Made by a program: the position numbers and the translations under genes. 32,309 nucleotides of DNA from the NCBI GenBank assembly GCA_903919615.1, contig CAIXIX010000605.1, positions 1-32,309 on the forward strand, given 5' to 3'. The notes under the pieces were generated by a model. The model searched no databases. It had not been told where the DNA came from and saw only the letters and a list, made by a program, of their open reading frames with translations. Shown here piece by piece: positions 17,107-25,227 of the stretch (position 1 is the first letter of the stretch; the number at the start of each line of letters is the position of its first letter). Origin of the DNA: an uncultured Chthonomonas sp. GTDB lineage: Bacteria > Armatimonadota > Chthonomonadetes > Chthonomonadales > Chthonomonadaceae.

Positions 17107-18475
17107 TGACGAGCTGACGGAGCAGGGGCGATCCAGGCGTGCAGCTTTAAAGAGTGCGGCAGGGGTTGCAGTTGCTGCTGCCGCGGGCGTTTTCTTGCTA
17201 GAGCCGGCTCAATTCATGATAGGGAAGAGCCGCAAGAAAGTAAGATACTGGCACGAACTCGGCGGTGAATGGTTAAAGCCGATGGAGAGCATCCTGGAAT
17301 CGTTTAACCGCAGCCAGGATACCTATGAGATGGACCCGCTGCTGATTTCGGACAGCGAGGCCGATTCAAAAATGATGTTATCGACGGTAGGTGGCGAACC
17401 GCCAGACGTCGTGCTCATCTGGACGCAAGCGACCAGCGAGTGGGCCGACAGCGGCCTTCTCCATCCGCTCGACAGTTTCATGACTCCCGCTGAGATGGCG
17501 TGGTTCAAGACGCGAACCTACCCGGTGGTACGAAAGAGCGGATGGTTCAAGGGTAATCTCTACGGTCTCGTGATGGGATTTGACCTGTTTGTGTGCTTTT
17601 ACCGGCCAGACCATTTTAGACAGGCAGGGTTAGACCCAGATAAGTTCCCTGAGACACTTGAGGAGCTCGTCGAAGTTGGCGATCACCTGCACAAATTCAA
17701 TGCTTCGGGTGATATCACTAGAATGGGCTTCTTGCCGAGCCATTTTGATCGATTTGCTGCTCTTTTTGGTGGCGGATTCTACAACGAAAATACCGGTGCA
17801 TTAACGCTCAATACTCCAGAGAATTTGAGAGCGCTTAATTTTTTAGCCGACTGTCGTAAGCGATTCGGTCCAGATGGCTTCAAGAAAGTCATCCGGTTCG
17901 AATCGGGACTGTCGTCAGACGATGGCGCCTCCTGGCCGTTCATTCAAGGCAACTATTCGATTCTTGTGGACGGTGAATGGCGCGTGGAACAGCTCCATCG
18001 GTACAAACCCGATCTCGAGTACCGCACAATTCCAGTTCCACCACCAAAAGGCGGCAAGAAGCGCGCAAGCTTTGCAATGACGAATTTTTTAGTCATGCCT
18101 AAAGGCGCCAGGTGTCCCGATGGAGCGTGGGAGTTTATCCGATTCTGGACCGGACTACGCAATCCAGCCGCGGCAGCTCAGTTTTATCCTTTGCTCGGAT
18201 GGATGCCACTCTCCCCAGATGTAACCCATGCACCGCAATATCAGGCGTGGTTGAATGAGGTACCGCAATACAGATCGTTCCTCGACGTCGCAGAGAGTGA
18301 CAATATTCGAATAACACCGCCTGTGCCTTTTCAGCTGTACCTAATGGACCAGGTTCAACGGACCGACGACTATGTGAGCCGCGGTACGCTGACACCGGAG
18401 AAGGCCCTTGTGCGGCTCGAACATGACGTTGCGCATGAGCTTGAGCGAAGACGGAGGCTAGGCTATGCTGACTAA
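17096..18475 (+). CDS. Sugar ABC transporter substrate-binding protein, Tat-type signal
   Basis: 459 residues; ATG at 17096 lies inside the end of the preceding permease gene. The N-terminus has GRSRRAALKSAAG followed by an Ala/Val-rich helix (VAVAAAAGVFLLEP), which fits a Tat signal (S-R-R-x-x-L-K) rather than a Sec lipoprotein signal; no lipobox cysteine is seen. The mature part is of the extracellular solute-binding protein family 1 kind: KVRYWHELGGEWLKPMESI, GGEPPDVVLIWTQ, GNLYGLVMGFDLFVCFYRP and GNYSILVDGEWRVEQL are the usual landmarks. It would deliver an oligosaccharide or sugar to the two permeases. The end overlaps the next gene by 11 bases. Confidence 0.92.
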   Translation: MAVDDELTEQGRSRRAALKSAAGVAVAAAAGVFLLEPAQFMIGKSRKKVRYWHELGGEWLKPMESILESFNRSQDTYEMDPLLISDSEADSKMMLSTVGGEPPDVVLIWTQATSEWADSGLLHPLDSFMTPAEMAWFKTRTYPVVRKSGWFKGNLYGLVMGFDLFVCFYRPDHFRQAGLDPDKFPETLEELVEVGDHLHKFNASGDITRMGFLPSHFDRFAALFGGGFYNENTGALTLNTPENLRALNFLADCRKRFGPDGFKKVIRFESGLSSDDGASWPFIQGNYSILVDGEWRVEQLHRYKPDLEYRTIPVPPPKGGKKRASFAMTNFLVMPKGARCPDGAWEFIRFWTGLRNPAAAAQFYPLLGWMPLSPDVTHAPQYQAWLNEVPQYRSFLDVAESDNIRITPPVPFQLYLMDQVQRTDDYVSRGTLTPEKALVRLEHDVAHELERRRRLGYAD

Positions 18476-19343
18476 GTCCTCCAACAAAGGATTGCTCCAG
18501 GGCAGAGCACGTATACTTACCCATTTGACACTCGTCGCGTTAAGCATTCCTGCAATTCTGCCTATGGTTTGGATGATTGCAACATCGTTCAAAACAGACA
18601 AACAGATCTTTGCCACCGAGGGACACGAATCAGCGCTCTATCTGCTAAAGCATATGATTCCCCATCCGTTTTACTGGAAGAATTACCCAGCAGCTATTCA
18701 TGCGATCCCGCTCGAAATCTATCTGAGAAACTCACTGCGTCTCTGCTTATTTAACGTCGTTGGCGCCGTGCTCTCTAGCGCTGTTGTGGCCTATGGTTTT
18801 GCAAGGCTCGAGTTCAAGGGCAAGAATGTCCTGTTCATGATCATGATCTCGACGATGGCGCTGCCAGGTCAGGTTACGATGATCCCCGTGTTTGTTGTGT
18901 TCCGGTGGCTGGGGTGGTACGGAAGTTACCTGCCATTGACTGTGCCTGCATTCTTCGGTAATGCATTTTTCATCTTCCTCTTAACGCAGTTCTACAAATC
19001 CCTTCCAGGTGATCTTAGCGAAGCCGCACGAATCGATGGAGCAAACGAGTGGACGATTTTTGCGCGCGTTATGCTGCCGCTGGCAAAACCAGCGCTGGCG
19101 ACGTGCGCTCTATTTCAATTTCTGGCAACATGGAACGATTTCTTCGGTCCTCTCATCTATATTAATGACGTGCGCAAATACCCGCTCGCATACGGGTTGC
19201 AGCAGTTCTTATCTAATCACGGGAGTGAATGGGCGCGCCTTATGGCTGCATCCACACTTTTCGTGTTGCCTGTAATTGTGCTATTCTTTTTTGCACAACG
19301 CACCTTCATTGAAGGAATCGCCACAACGGGTGGCAAAAACTGA
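18465..19343 (+). CDS. Carbohydrate ABC transporter permease (MalG/UgpE type)
   Basis: 292 residues; ATG at 18465 overlaps the end of the binding-protein gene by 11 bases. The first membrane helix is LTLVALSIPAILPMVWMIATSFKT, a hallmark of the MalG type, and the EAA loop is EAARIDGANEWTIFARVMLP. It pairs with the 16228 permease. No ATP-binding subunit follows in the window: the next gene is a prepilin, so the importer probably shares an MsmK/UgpC-type ATPase encoded elsewhere, as many sugar importers do. A perfect TGTGA-N6-TCACA palindrome begins two bases after its stop codon. Confidence 0.93.
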   Translation: MLTKSSNKGLLQGRARILTHLTLVALSIPAILPMVWMIATSFKTDKQIFATEGHESALYLLKHMIPHPFYWKNYPAAIHAIPLEIYLRNSLRLCLFNVVGAVLSSAVVAYGFARLEFKGKNVLFMIMISTMALPGQVTMIPVFVVFRWLGWYGSYLPLTVPAFFGNAFFIFLLTQFYKSLPGDLSEAARIDGANEWTIFARVMLPLAKPALATCALFQFLATWNDFFGPLIYINDVRKYPLAYGLQQFLSNHGSEWARLMAASTLFVLPVIVLFFFAQRTFIEGIATTGGKN

Positions 19344-19344
19344 A

Positions 19345-19360
19345 TGTGACAAAAATCACA
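19345..19360. promoter_or_regulatory. CRP/FNR-type palindrome (TGTGA-N6-TCACA)
   Basis: TGTGACAAAAATCACA is a perfect copy of the core of the enterobacterial CRP site. It lies between the importer operon and the prepilin gene, about 140 bases before the latter's start. Small DNA palindromes of this kind occur by chance; a CRP-family regulator in this organism is not shown. Confidence 0.4.
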
Positions 19361-19498
19361 GGTGTTCAGGGGCATTAAGTGTAGGAAATCAATCTGCGCT
19401 TGTTGAAACTGACAACTAGGACGTACTCTGGGCTTGTATGGGCTCAAGAAGCCAGGTACGTACGCATCGAAGCTGGTAGGTATAAGGAGACTGGTGTT

Positions 19499-20323
19499 AT
19501 GCAACAACGCCGCCAAGGTTTCACACTCATCGAACTGCTAGTTGTTATTGCAATTATCGCAATACTCGCAGCAATTCTCTTCCCCGTATTCGCACAGGCT
19601 CGTGAAAAGGCCCGTGCAATTTCCTGCCTTTCCAATCTCAAGCAGATTGGCACTGCGTCAATGATGTACGTGCAGGATTATGACGAGACGATCGTGCCCG
19701 CTGGCAACCGGTACGCTCACCAGAACGACCCATGCTTCAACGGCAATTCGAACTACAACGCCAACAACCGGGCTTGGGTCGATTGGGAAATTCCGCTGAT
19801 CCCGTATACTAAAAATACGCAGATCTTCGTGTGCCCGGATCGCGTTCAGTGGGGTTGTTTCGGCTACGCGATGAACACAGATTCTACGGATGACGACTTC
19901 CCTGGCCCTCCCTCACCTCCCGGCGAGTGGGCAACAGACACAGCTGGTGGTGGCGGAGCCACCGTTAGCCCGGTTACACTCGCAGCCGAAGTCTCACCCG
20001 CGGAACTCGTAGTCTTCTACGATGGCCACGATGAGAAACTCGAGAACCTGTTCGCGGTCGGAGCTAAAGGTGATGGAGTGCCAGACACCGAAGGTTGGGA
20101 GACCATGGACTCCTGGCTTCAAGCGGTCAAGCAGGGCCTGATCAATGACGCGTACCTGACCACCAACTTCCCGGTGGGTCCGCTGCGCCACTCCGGTATG
20201 ATGAACGTCTCCTGGGGTGATGGTCATGCGAAAGCGGTGCGCTTCAGCTCACTGCAGCAGCTAAACCTCAACATTCAGGACACGAACTACACGCTCGCCA
20301 ACGATCCTAACTGGCCTGAGTGA
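19499..20323 (+). CDS. DUF1559-type prepilin/pseudopilin with H-X9-DG motif
   Basis: 274 residues; ATG at 19499 is set by AAGGAGA (19484-19490), 8 bases upstream. The N-terminus is a type IV prepilin: short basic leader QQRRQG, cleavage between Gly7 and Phe8, Glu at mature position 5 (FTLIE), then the hydrophobic helix [19 protein letters not shown]. The following [20 protein letters not shown] is typical of the large DUF1559 families of Planctomycetes and Armatimonadota. The C-terminal [14 protein letters not shown] contains H-X9-DG. Such proteins are processed by prepilin peptidase and are thought to be surface or envelope pseudopilins of unknown role, usually present in many copies per genome. 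The next gene starts 20 bases later. Confidence 0.93.
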   Translation: MQQRRQGFTLIELLVVIAIIAILAAILFPVFAQAREKARAISCLSNLKQIGTASMMYVQDYDETIVPAGNRYAHQNDPCFNGNSNYNANNRAWVDWEIPLIPYTKNTQIFVCPDRVQWGCFGYAMNTDSTDDDFPGPPSPPGEWATDTAGGGGATVSPVTLAAEVSPAELVVFYDGHDEKLENLFAVGAKGDGVPDTEGWETMDSWLQAVKQGLINDAYLTTNFPVGPLRHSGMMNVSWGDGHAKAVRFSSLQQLNLNIQDTNYTLANDPNWPE

Positions 20324-20331
20324 TGTAGGGC

Positions 20332-20336
20332 AGGAG
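20332..20336 (+). promoter_or_regulatory. Ribosome-binding site deciding the TTG start of the 20344 gene
   Basis: AGGAG lies 7 bases before the TTG at 20344; no ATG is available nearby in frame. Confidence 0.65.
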
Positions 20337-20343
20337 CACGACC

Positions 20344-20709
20344 TTGGCCTCACCAAAAGTTAAAGAACTGGGAGCGCAGAAGGCTTCGACGCCGCTCATC
20401 ATTGCCGTAGTGATCGTGGTTGTGCTTCTCCTGGGCGCTGGGGGATTCTATGCGTTTAATGGCGGATGGAAAACTTCAGGTGCGCAGGAGTATGAGTACA
20501 AGCATAGTGTTCTTCCGATAATGGCAGCCAAACATGGAGACATGGAGGCTTTCAATGAGGAGAACAAGTATCGTAAAGAGCATGGTCAGGCGCCGCTGGT
20601 TCTGCCAGAAAAGCCATCATCACAACCAGACCCTGATGCCTTTAAGAAGATGCAAGAGCAGCTGAGCAAAGGTGGACAGGGTGGAGCAGCTTCCCCAGCA
20701 GGGCAATAA
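20344..20709 (+). CDS. Small single-pass membrane protein of unknown function
   Basis: 121 residues from TTG at 20344. Residues 1-16 are polar, 17-39 form one transmembrane helix (LIIAVVIVVVLLLGAGGFYAF), and the remainder is a hydrophilic tail with EYEYKHSVLPIMAAKHGDMEAF and a low-complexity Gly/Gln/Pro end. Topology is probably N-in with the tail outside. It is almost certainly co-transcribed with the DUF1559 prepilin 20 bases upstream and is closed by a strong terminator. Small membrane proteins with Gly/Pro-rich tails often sit behind DUF1559 genes; I infer an accessory role with the pilin but cannot name a function. Confidence 0.8.
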   Translation: MASPKVKELGAQKASTPLIIAVVIVVVLLLGAGGFYAFNGGWKTSGAQEYEYKHSVLPIMAAKHGDMEAFNEENKYRKEHGQAPLVLPEKPSSQPDPDAFKKMQEQLSKGGQGGAASPAGQ

Positions 20710-20737
20710 GCTCCGAAAGTAAGACATAGCATCAATG

Positions 20738-20771
20738 CGGGCTCCGTCCAAAAGGCGGAGCCCGTTCTTTT
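20738..20771 (+). terminator. Intrinsic terminator of the prepilin operon
   Basis: cgggctccg (20738-20746) pairs with cggagcccg (20756-20764), a 9-bp stem with a 9-base loop, followed by ttcttttat. Confidence 0.88.
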
Positions 20772-20777
20772 ATCCTG

Positions 20778-20800
20778 GCTTGGGAGAGATTCTCCCAGGC
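20778..20800 (+). repeat. Hairpin directly before the ATG at 20804
   Basis: ggcttgggaga-type left arm (20778-20787) pairs with 20791-20800 over 10 bp including one G-T pair, with a 3-base loop. It ends three bases before the first ATG of the propeller protein. It either occludes initiation there or shows that the true start is downstream. Confidence 0.6.
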
Positions 20801-20803
20801 TAA

Positions 20804-23104
20804 ATGAGAAGGATCTATAAAAAGTTGGTTCGACCAAACTTCCTTTCAGATAAGGCGCTTATATTGCGCAAAGCTGCGCTAGCTATCCTGTGTACAATTG
20901 CGCCGCTGAATACAAGAGCCCAGGCCCCCGATGTGCCATTCGAGCAGGACTACCATGAGGAGTATCCGATCGGGGCAGCCGGGGCAGCTAACGACGTTCG
21001 TGCGCTAGCATTCGACAATCACGGTGCGCTGTGGGCAGCCACGGGCAGCGGTGTCTGGGTGCTTCGACATGGCGAAACGCACTGGAATGCTCCAGAGGGA
21101 AGCGCTAACCTTGGCGCAACTCTCTCGATCGCTGCACAATCCAATGGCACAGTTTGGATTGGCACCTGGAATGGTCTTTTCAAAGCGGAACGAGGCACGA
21201 TTCAAGCAACCGCCGTCACTGGCTCGGCCATCGGTGCCATAGCTCTCGATAACAACACTGTTTATGCAGGTGGGCCGAAGGGCGTCTGGTCCAGCGTGAA
21301 CGGCACAAGCTTTGCAGCAGTAGCAGGATCATGGCAAACCGTAATCCGCAGCATTCTTCCTCAGCCTGGCGGTGGGCTATGGGTCGGTACAGCGAGCGGC
21401 CTGTATCGTATCGCAAAACAGTCCAGCGGCCCCAACTCGAATCGACTTTCGCATCCATCTGATCTCCTGAGCAGCAACGTCTCAGCGATCAAGCGGCTTC
21501 GCAACGGTGAGATAGCGATCGGGTCTAATGGTGGACTAGATTTATATAATGCGAACGGCAGGGTTCAATCCTTTTCCGCATTAAACGGTATGCCATGCAG
21601 AACGGTTCGCAGCGTAACGGATGATGCCTCCAACCGTATATGGGCCGCTACAAAGATTGGCGTTGTTCGCTATTCGGGTGGCCGATGGAGTCTGAGGAAC
21701 AGCCGAAGGTGGCTTCGAAATGATGACTGCAGAGATGTTGCCATCGATAAGGATGGTACCGCATGGGTCGCAACCGCGGATGGCGTCGATGCGATTCGAC
21801 ATCGCACGATGACGCTCGAGTCTAAGGCAGCCTACTTCCTGGAACAGTTGAGAATTCGGCACTTTCGAGAACCAGGTCTCTGTGGTCCCGCAGTGCTTGA
21901 TAAGCCCGGCGACCTGTCTAAGAGCTTTATCGAAGATGATGACAATGATGGTGAGCATACCGGAATGTATCTGGCCATGGAGTCGATGCGCTATGCGGTA
22001 ACCAAGGATCCCGAAGCGCGGGAACATGCGAAATCGGCATTTCATGCACTGATGGCATTGCAGTGCATCACTGGAACGCATCACTTTATCGCTCGGTCGA
22101 TGGTGCGTGTCGATGCGGCCGTTCAGCCCAGACATGAGGTGGATAGGACGTTCACACCGGAAGAGATATCGGAGATGAACAGGACCGATCCGAGGCAGAA
22201 GGTGATTGCGAAGCGCTGGGTACCAAGTCAGGACGGTAAGTGGCTGTGGAAGCGCGATGCTAGCTCCGATGAAGTCGACGGGCACATGTGCGGCTACGGA
22301 ACCTATTATGATCTTGCTGCCGATGCTGATGAAAAGAAGCTTGTTGCGGATGAGGTTGACCGGCTCATAGGCGGCATTGTGGATCATGGGTTCCTTCTGA
22401 CGGATATCGATGGTAAAGGCACTGAATGGGGCGATTGGAGCCCGGCTAGCCTCAACGGCAATCCCAACTGGCACGAGGAGAAGGCAGGCAATTCGGTTGA
22501 AATCATAGCATTCCTGGGTGTAGCCTATCACATGACCCAAAACACGAAGTACCTGAACGCCGCGAAATCACTCCTCTATCAGCACGGTTATAAACAGAAC
22601 ATGGTTGAAACTATTTTCGATACGCCGTCGGAACGAACCCATATCGAGGATGAGCTTCTCACGATCGTATATCCCAATCTCTTCAATCATCTGATAGAGC
22701 CAGAGCTCAAGTCGACCGCCGCGCTGAGCATTCAGAACTGGCATCGCTCGTGCGAACACGAAGGCATACCCTTCTACGACTTTGTTTACAACCGCTATTC
22801 TGGCAAGAAAGTGGACCTCGCACCTGCGTTAGAGACGCTTAAGGACTGGCCGCTCTCGCACATCGAATGGACCGTTGATACCAGCATCAGGGATGATGTT
22901 CACAAGAACCTGACGCCTGGCCTGGACGATGGGTTTGTGGATCGGATTCTACCGAGGTCCGAGATGGGCCTTTGTATGTGGGATCAGGAGCCATTTAAGG
23001 CCGTAATTGGGAATGGGGGACAGCGCGAAGATCGACAAAACGACTGGCTGCTGTCGTACTGGATGGGGCGATATTACGGGCTCGTCGGTCCCGCATCTCA
23101 CTAA
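20804..23104 (+). CDS. Exported two-domain protein: beta-propeller plus alpha-helical (barrel-like) domain
   Basis: 766 residues from ATG at 20804. A TTG at 20864 would start exactly at a classical Sec signal peptide (LRKAALAILCTIAP...RAQA), and the hairpin at 20778-20800 makes that start credible. Residues about 60-340 are propeller blades of the 'two-component regulator propeller' type: GALWAATGSGVWVL, GTVWIGTWNGLFK, GGLWVGTASGLYR, NRIWAATKIGVVRY, GTAWVATADGVDAI. The C-terminal about 420 residues are alpha-helical with EDDDNDGEHTGMYLAMESMR, DASSDEVDGHMCGY and LKDWPLSHIEW; these blocks recur in the convergent gene at 23184. No kinase or DNA-binding domain is present, so it is not a regulator. 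A six-hairpin-type carbohydrate-active domain is my inference; no catalytic activity is proven. Confidence 0.82.
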   Translation: MRRIYKKLVRPNFLSDKALILRKAALAILCTIAPLNTRAQAPDVPFEQDYHEEYPIGAAGAANDVRALAFDNHGALWAATGSGVWVLRHGETHWNAPEGSANLGATLSIAAQSNGTVWIGTWNGLFKAERGTIQATAVTGSAIGAIALDNNTVYAGGPKGVWSSVNGTSFAAVAGSWQTVIRSILPQPGGGLWVGTASGLYRIAKQSSGPNSNRLSHPSDLLSSNVSAIKRLRNGEIAIGSNGGLDLYNANGRVQSFSALNGMPCRTVRSVTDDASNRIWAATKIGVVRYSGGRWSLRNSRRWLRNDDCRDVAIDKDGTAWVATADGVDAIRHRTMTLESKAAYFLEQLRIRHFREPGLCGPAVLDKPGDLSKSFIEDDDNDGEHTGMYLAMESMRYAVTKDPEAREHAKSAFHALMALQCITGTHHFIARSMVRVDAAVQPRHEVDRTFTPEEISEMNRTDPRQKVIAKRWVPSQDGKWLWKRDASSDEVDGHMCGYGTYYDLAADADEKKLVADEVDRLIGGIVDHGFLLTDIDGKGTEWGDWSPASLNGNPNWHEEKAGNSVEIIAFLGVAYHMTQNTKYLNAAKSLLYQHGYKQNMVETIFDTPSERTHIEDELLTIVYPNLFNHLIEPELKSTAALSIQNWHRSCEHEGIPFYDFVYNRYSGKKVDLAPALETLKDWPLSHIEWTVDTSIRDDVHKNLTPGLDDGFVDRILPRSEMGLCMWDQEPFKAVIGNGGQREDRQNDWLLSYWMGRYYGLVGPASH

Positions 23105-23116
23105 CCGGTTAACAAA

Positions 23117-23167
23117 AATGGCGCAATCCCCCTGAAAACCAACAGGAGAGTTGCGCCATTCTTTTTT
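23117..23167. terminator. Bidirectional terminator between the propeller paralogues
   Basis: aatggcgcaa (23117-23126) pairs with ttgcgccatt (23151-23160), a perfect 10-bp stem. Six T follow on the plus strand (23162-23167), and on the minus strand the A-run at 23114-23118 gives U residues. It serves both convergent genes. Confidence 0.88.
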
Positions 23168-23183
23168 GTTCAGCCTCGGCCCG

Positions 23184-25181
23184 TTACTTCTCTACAGGCA
23201 GATAACAGAAGTAGACCCCACACCAGTATCCCAGCAGCCAGGCAGCGCCATCGTCATAACCGTGGCCATCTGAGCCTCCTGCTGCATCAAACGGGTTTCC
23301 ATTCCAGCGGTGTAGGAACCGCTCGGACATCGGAAGCACCCGGCTAAGTTCACGTTTCGCGTGCAGGCCACGCCCCTCTTTAAAGACGACATCCGCTCTC
23401 CTGCTGTTATCCATCCGCCATTGAATGCGATCCATCGGCCAATCTTGCAGAGTCTCGATCGCTTCGTCTGGAGCGCATGCCAGACCTGTGAGCCCACCGT
23501 ACGTGAAGTTATACCAGGGGCTGTGCTCGAATTTGAGAGATTGCAACACTCCATTGTCTTCCCATGTATTGCGGAACGATTGCAGGATCACTCGCCGCCT
23601 ATCTGGGTTCTTTTCCAGTGCTAGCAGGTTGTGATAGTCCATGTTGGCCATTTCGTCGTCGGAATGGTTGAGATTCTGCCATTCTGCAGCCGCTCTGGTA
23701 CGCCAAACTAGCGTGTTAAGCAGGTAGTGATGTTCATGGATCAGGTTTTCGTAGATGGTATCGTATTTCTTGTCGCCAGTAACGTGGGACGCGATCAACA
23801 AATACCCCAACAATTCGAGTGAGTTTAGACCGCGCTGATCAGCCCATTTGGGGTCTTCATTAATAAACTGAGGACCAAAGACAGCCCAGCGGGTTTTTCT
23901 GCCTGTGTGACCGATCAGGTTGAAACCGCCAGCGACGATGTTGTCGGTTACCCTCCGGCACGTTGCGGCAATCTGTTGTTTCTGTTCTGGGGTTGCCGCA
24001 AGGTCAAAGAAGGTGAGCCAGGCATAGTAATGTCCGTCAAGCTCATCACTGCTTGTATCGCCTTTGCACCAAAGGTTTTTCTGAACGGGAGACCTGAACC
24101 AGATCTTCTCCGTTTCACCATCGATTCGTACAGTCTCGTCGGCACTAAATCCTGTGTTGCCCGCCGCAATCTCCTCGTCTGTAATTATTGCTCGAGCTGG
24201 GAAACCAGAGATGCCAGTTACACGCTCTAACTCTAGCATCGCGTGCATCGATTCCCAACCCTGCTTTTGCGCCTCTTCATCATGCGTTGCAGCGAACCGG
24301 TATGCCTGTGCTGCTACATAAATGGAGTTCCACAGCCCATCGTTATCACTGACTTCAAACGTGCTGCCTTCAAGCGTGCCCGGATTTTTGAGCGTGCGCT
24401 CATTGATGAATCCGCGACGATTGTTGTACTTTTGTGTTAAATCGTTGAAGTATTTCGCTTTTGCGCCAAGTGTGATTAACTTCTCTTGAATCGAGGAGAT
24501 ACCTTTGGAAGTCTTCAGCCAAACTCGCCCGCTTGCGTCGCCCCAGATGTTGGTAACATGGTTGTCGAGCAGCCAGCGACGCCCGGCGAAGTAACGGAAG
24601 CGTCCAGAACGCATTCGCCATGCACCATCGTCCGTACCGGCCCAGACGTCCCCGTTAGGCGCTGTGTATAAACATTGAAGCACTTCGATGGGCATGCCAT
24701 CTCGGCGATCGATGATATGCCACCAGTTTCCGCCATCCGTTAGGAAGAGACCAAAGTTGCTTCCCGCTAGAATCTGCCCGTCATGGTCAGACGCGACACA
24801 AGTGATCTCCGTATCCACGGCGACCGGCGGCTGGAGAGGCTTCTGCGAGAGAGGAAGGATGAGCTTTCCAAAATCTCTATTGCCTGGGCCAGATCGGAAT
24901 ACACCGCGATCTGTAACCACCCATACTGCCCCGTTTCGTGCCTTAGCTGCGGAAAGGATCTTGGAACCTGCTGGCAGCTTTGTCTGATCTACAAAATCGT
25001 AAGACGGCTTAGGCTCGTCGACTCCTGCGGGCAGTGATGCACCCGTTGCGAAGTGCTCTGCAATCAACTGCGGGAACACTCCTCCGGCTGGCGCTGCCAC
25101 TGCATGTGGAGCAGAGGTTGCGATGGCAAGCACCGCAATCATGGCTCCAGCAAATGCGGTTGCGCTGAAGAACGCACTCAT
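23184..25181 (-). CDS. Exported two-domain protein: short beta-propeller plus alpha-helical (barrel-like) domain, paralogue of the 20804 product
   Basis: 665 residues; ATG at 25181 is preceded by AAGGAGAC. The signal peptide is an Ala-rich Sec type (residues about 1-29, ending AVAA). Residues about 65-240 carry fewer propeller blades than the paralogue: GAVWVVTDRGVFRS, GQILAGSNFGLFLT, GDVWAGTDDGAWRM, GRVWLKTSKGISSI. The helical domain has the same ordered blocks: EVSDNDGLWNSIYVAAQAYR, DTSSDELDGHYYAW, LQDWPMDRIQW, ELSRVLPMSER and a final WLLGYWCGVYF. Those blocks align with the 20804 product across the whole C-terminal part, so the two are old duplicates. It lies 46 bases behind the sialidase-like gene, so the two are probably co-transcribed. 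Function unknown; extracellular glycan processing is likely from context. Confidence 0.84.
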   Translation of the reverse strand: MSAFFSATAFAGAMIAVLAIATSAPHAVAAPAGGVFPQLIAEHFATGASLPAGVDEPKPSYDFVDQTKLPAGSKILSAAKARNGAVWVVTDRGVFRSGPGNRDFGKLILPLSQKPLQPPVAVDTEITCVASDHDGQILAGSNFGLFLTDGGNWWHIIDRRDGMPIEVLQCLYTAPNGDVWAGTDDGAWRMRSGRFRYFAGRRWLLDNHVTNIWGDASGRVWLKTSKGISSIQEKLITLGAKAKYFNDLTQKYNNRRGFINERTLKNPGTLEGSTFEVSDNDGLWNSIYVAAQAYRFAATHDEEAQKQGWESMHAMLELERVTGISGFPARAIITDEEIAAGNTGFSADETVRIDGETEKIWFRSPVQKNLWCKGDTSSDELDGHYYAWLTFFDLAATPEQKQQIAATCRRVTDNIVAGGFNLIGHTGRKTRWAVFGPQFINEDPKWADQRGLNSLELLGYLLIASHVTGDKKYDTIYENLIHEHHYLLNTLVWRTRAAAEWQNLNHSDDEMANMDYHNLLALEKNPDRRRVILQSFRNTWEDNGVLQSLKFEHSPWYNFTYGGLTGLACAPDEAIETLQDWPMDRIQWRMDNSRRADVVFKEGRGLHAKRELSRVLPMSERFLHRWNGNPFDAAGGSDGHGYDDGAAWLLGYWCGVYFCYLPVEK

Positions 25182-25227
25182 TTCATAGTCTCCTTATCAA
25201 CTGGGAATTGGTGATTACCAGGTGAGT

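Noticed and set aside
21581-22540. 319-residue open frame on the minus strand
   Set aside because: Antisense shadow of the propeller-barrel gene, without a signal or known pattern.
20804-23104. Two-component signalling protein
   Set aside because: Only the propeller blades match that family name; histidine kinase, receiver and DNA-binding parts are absent.
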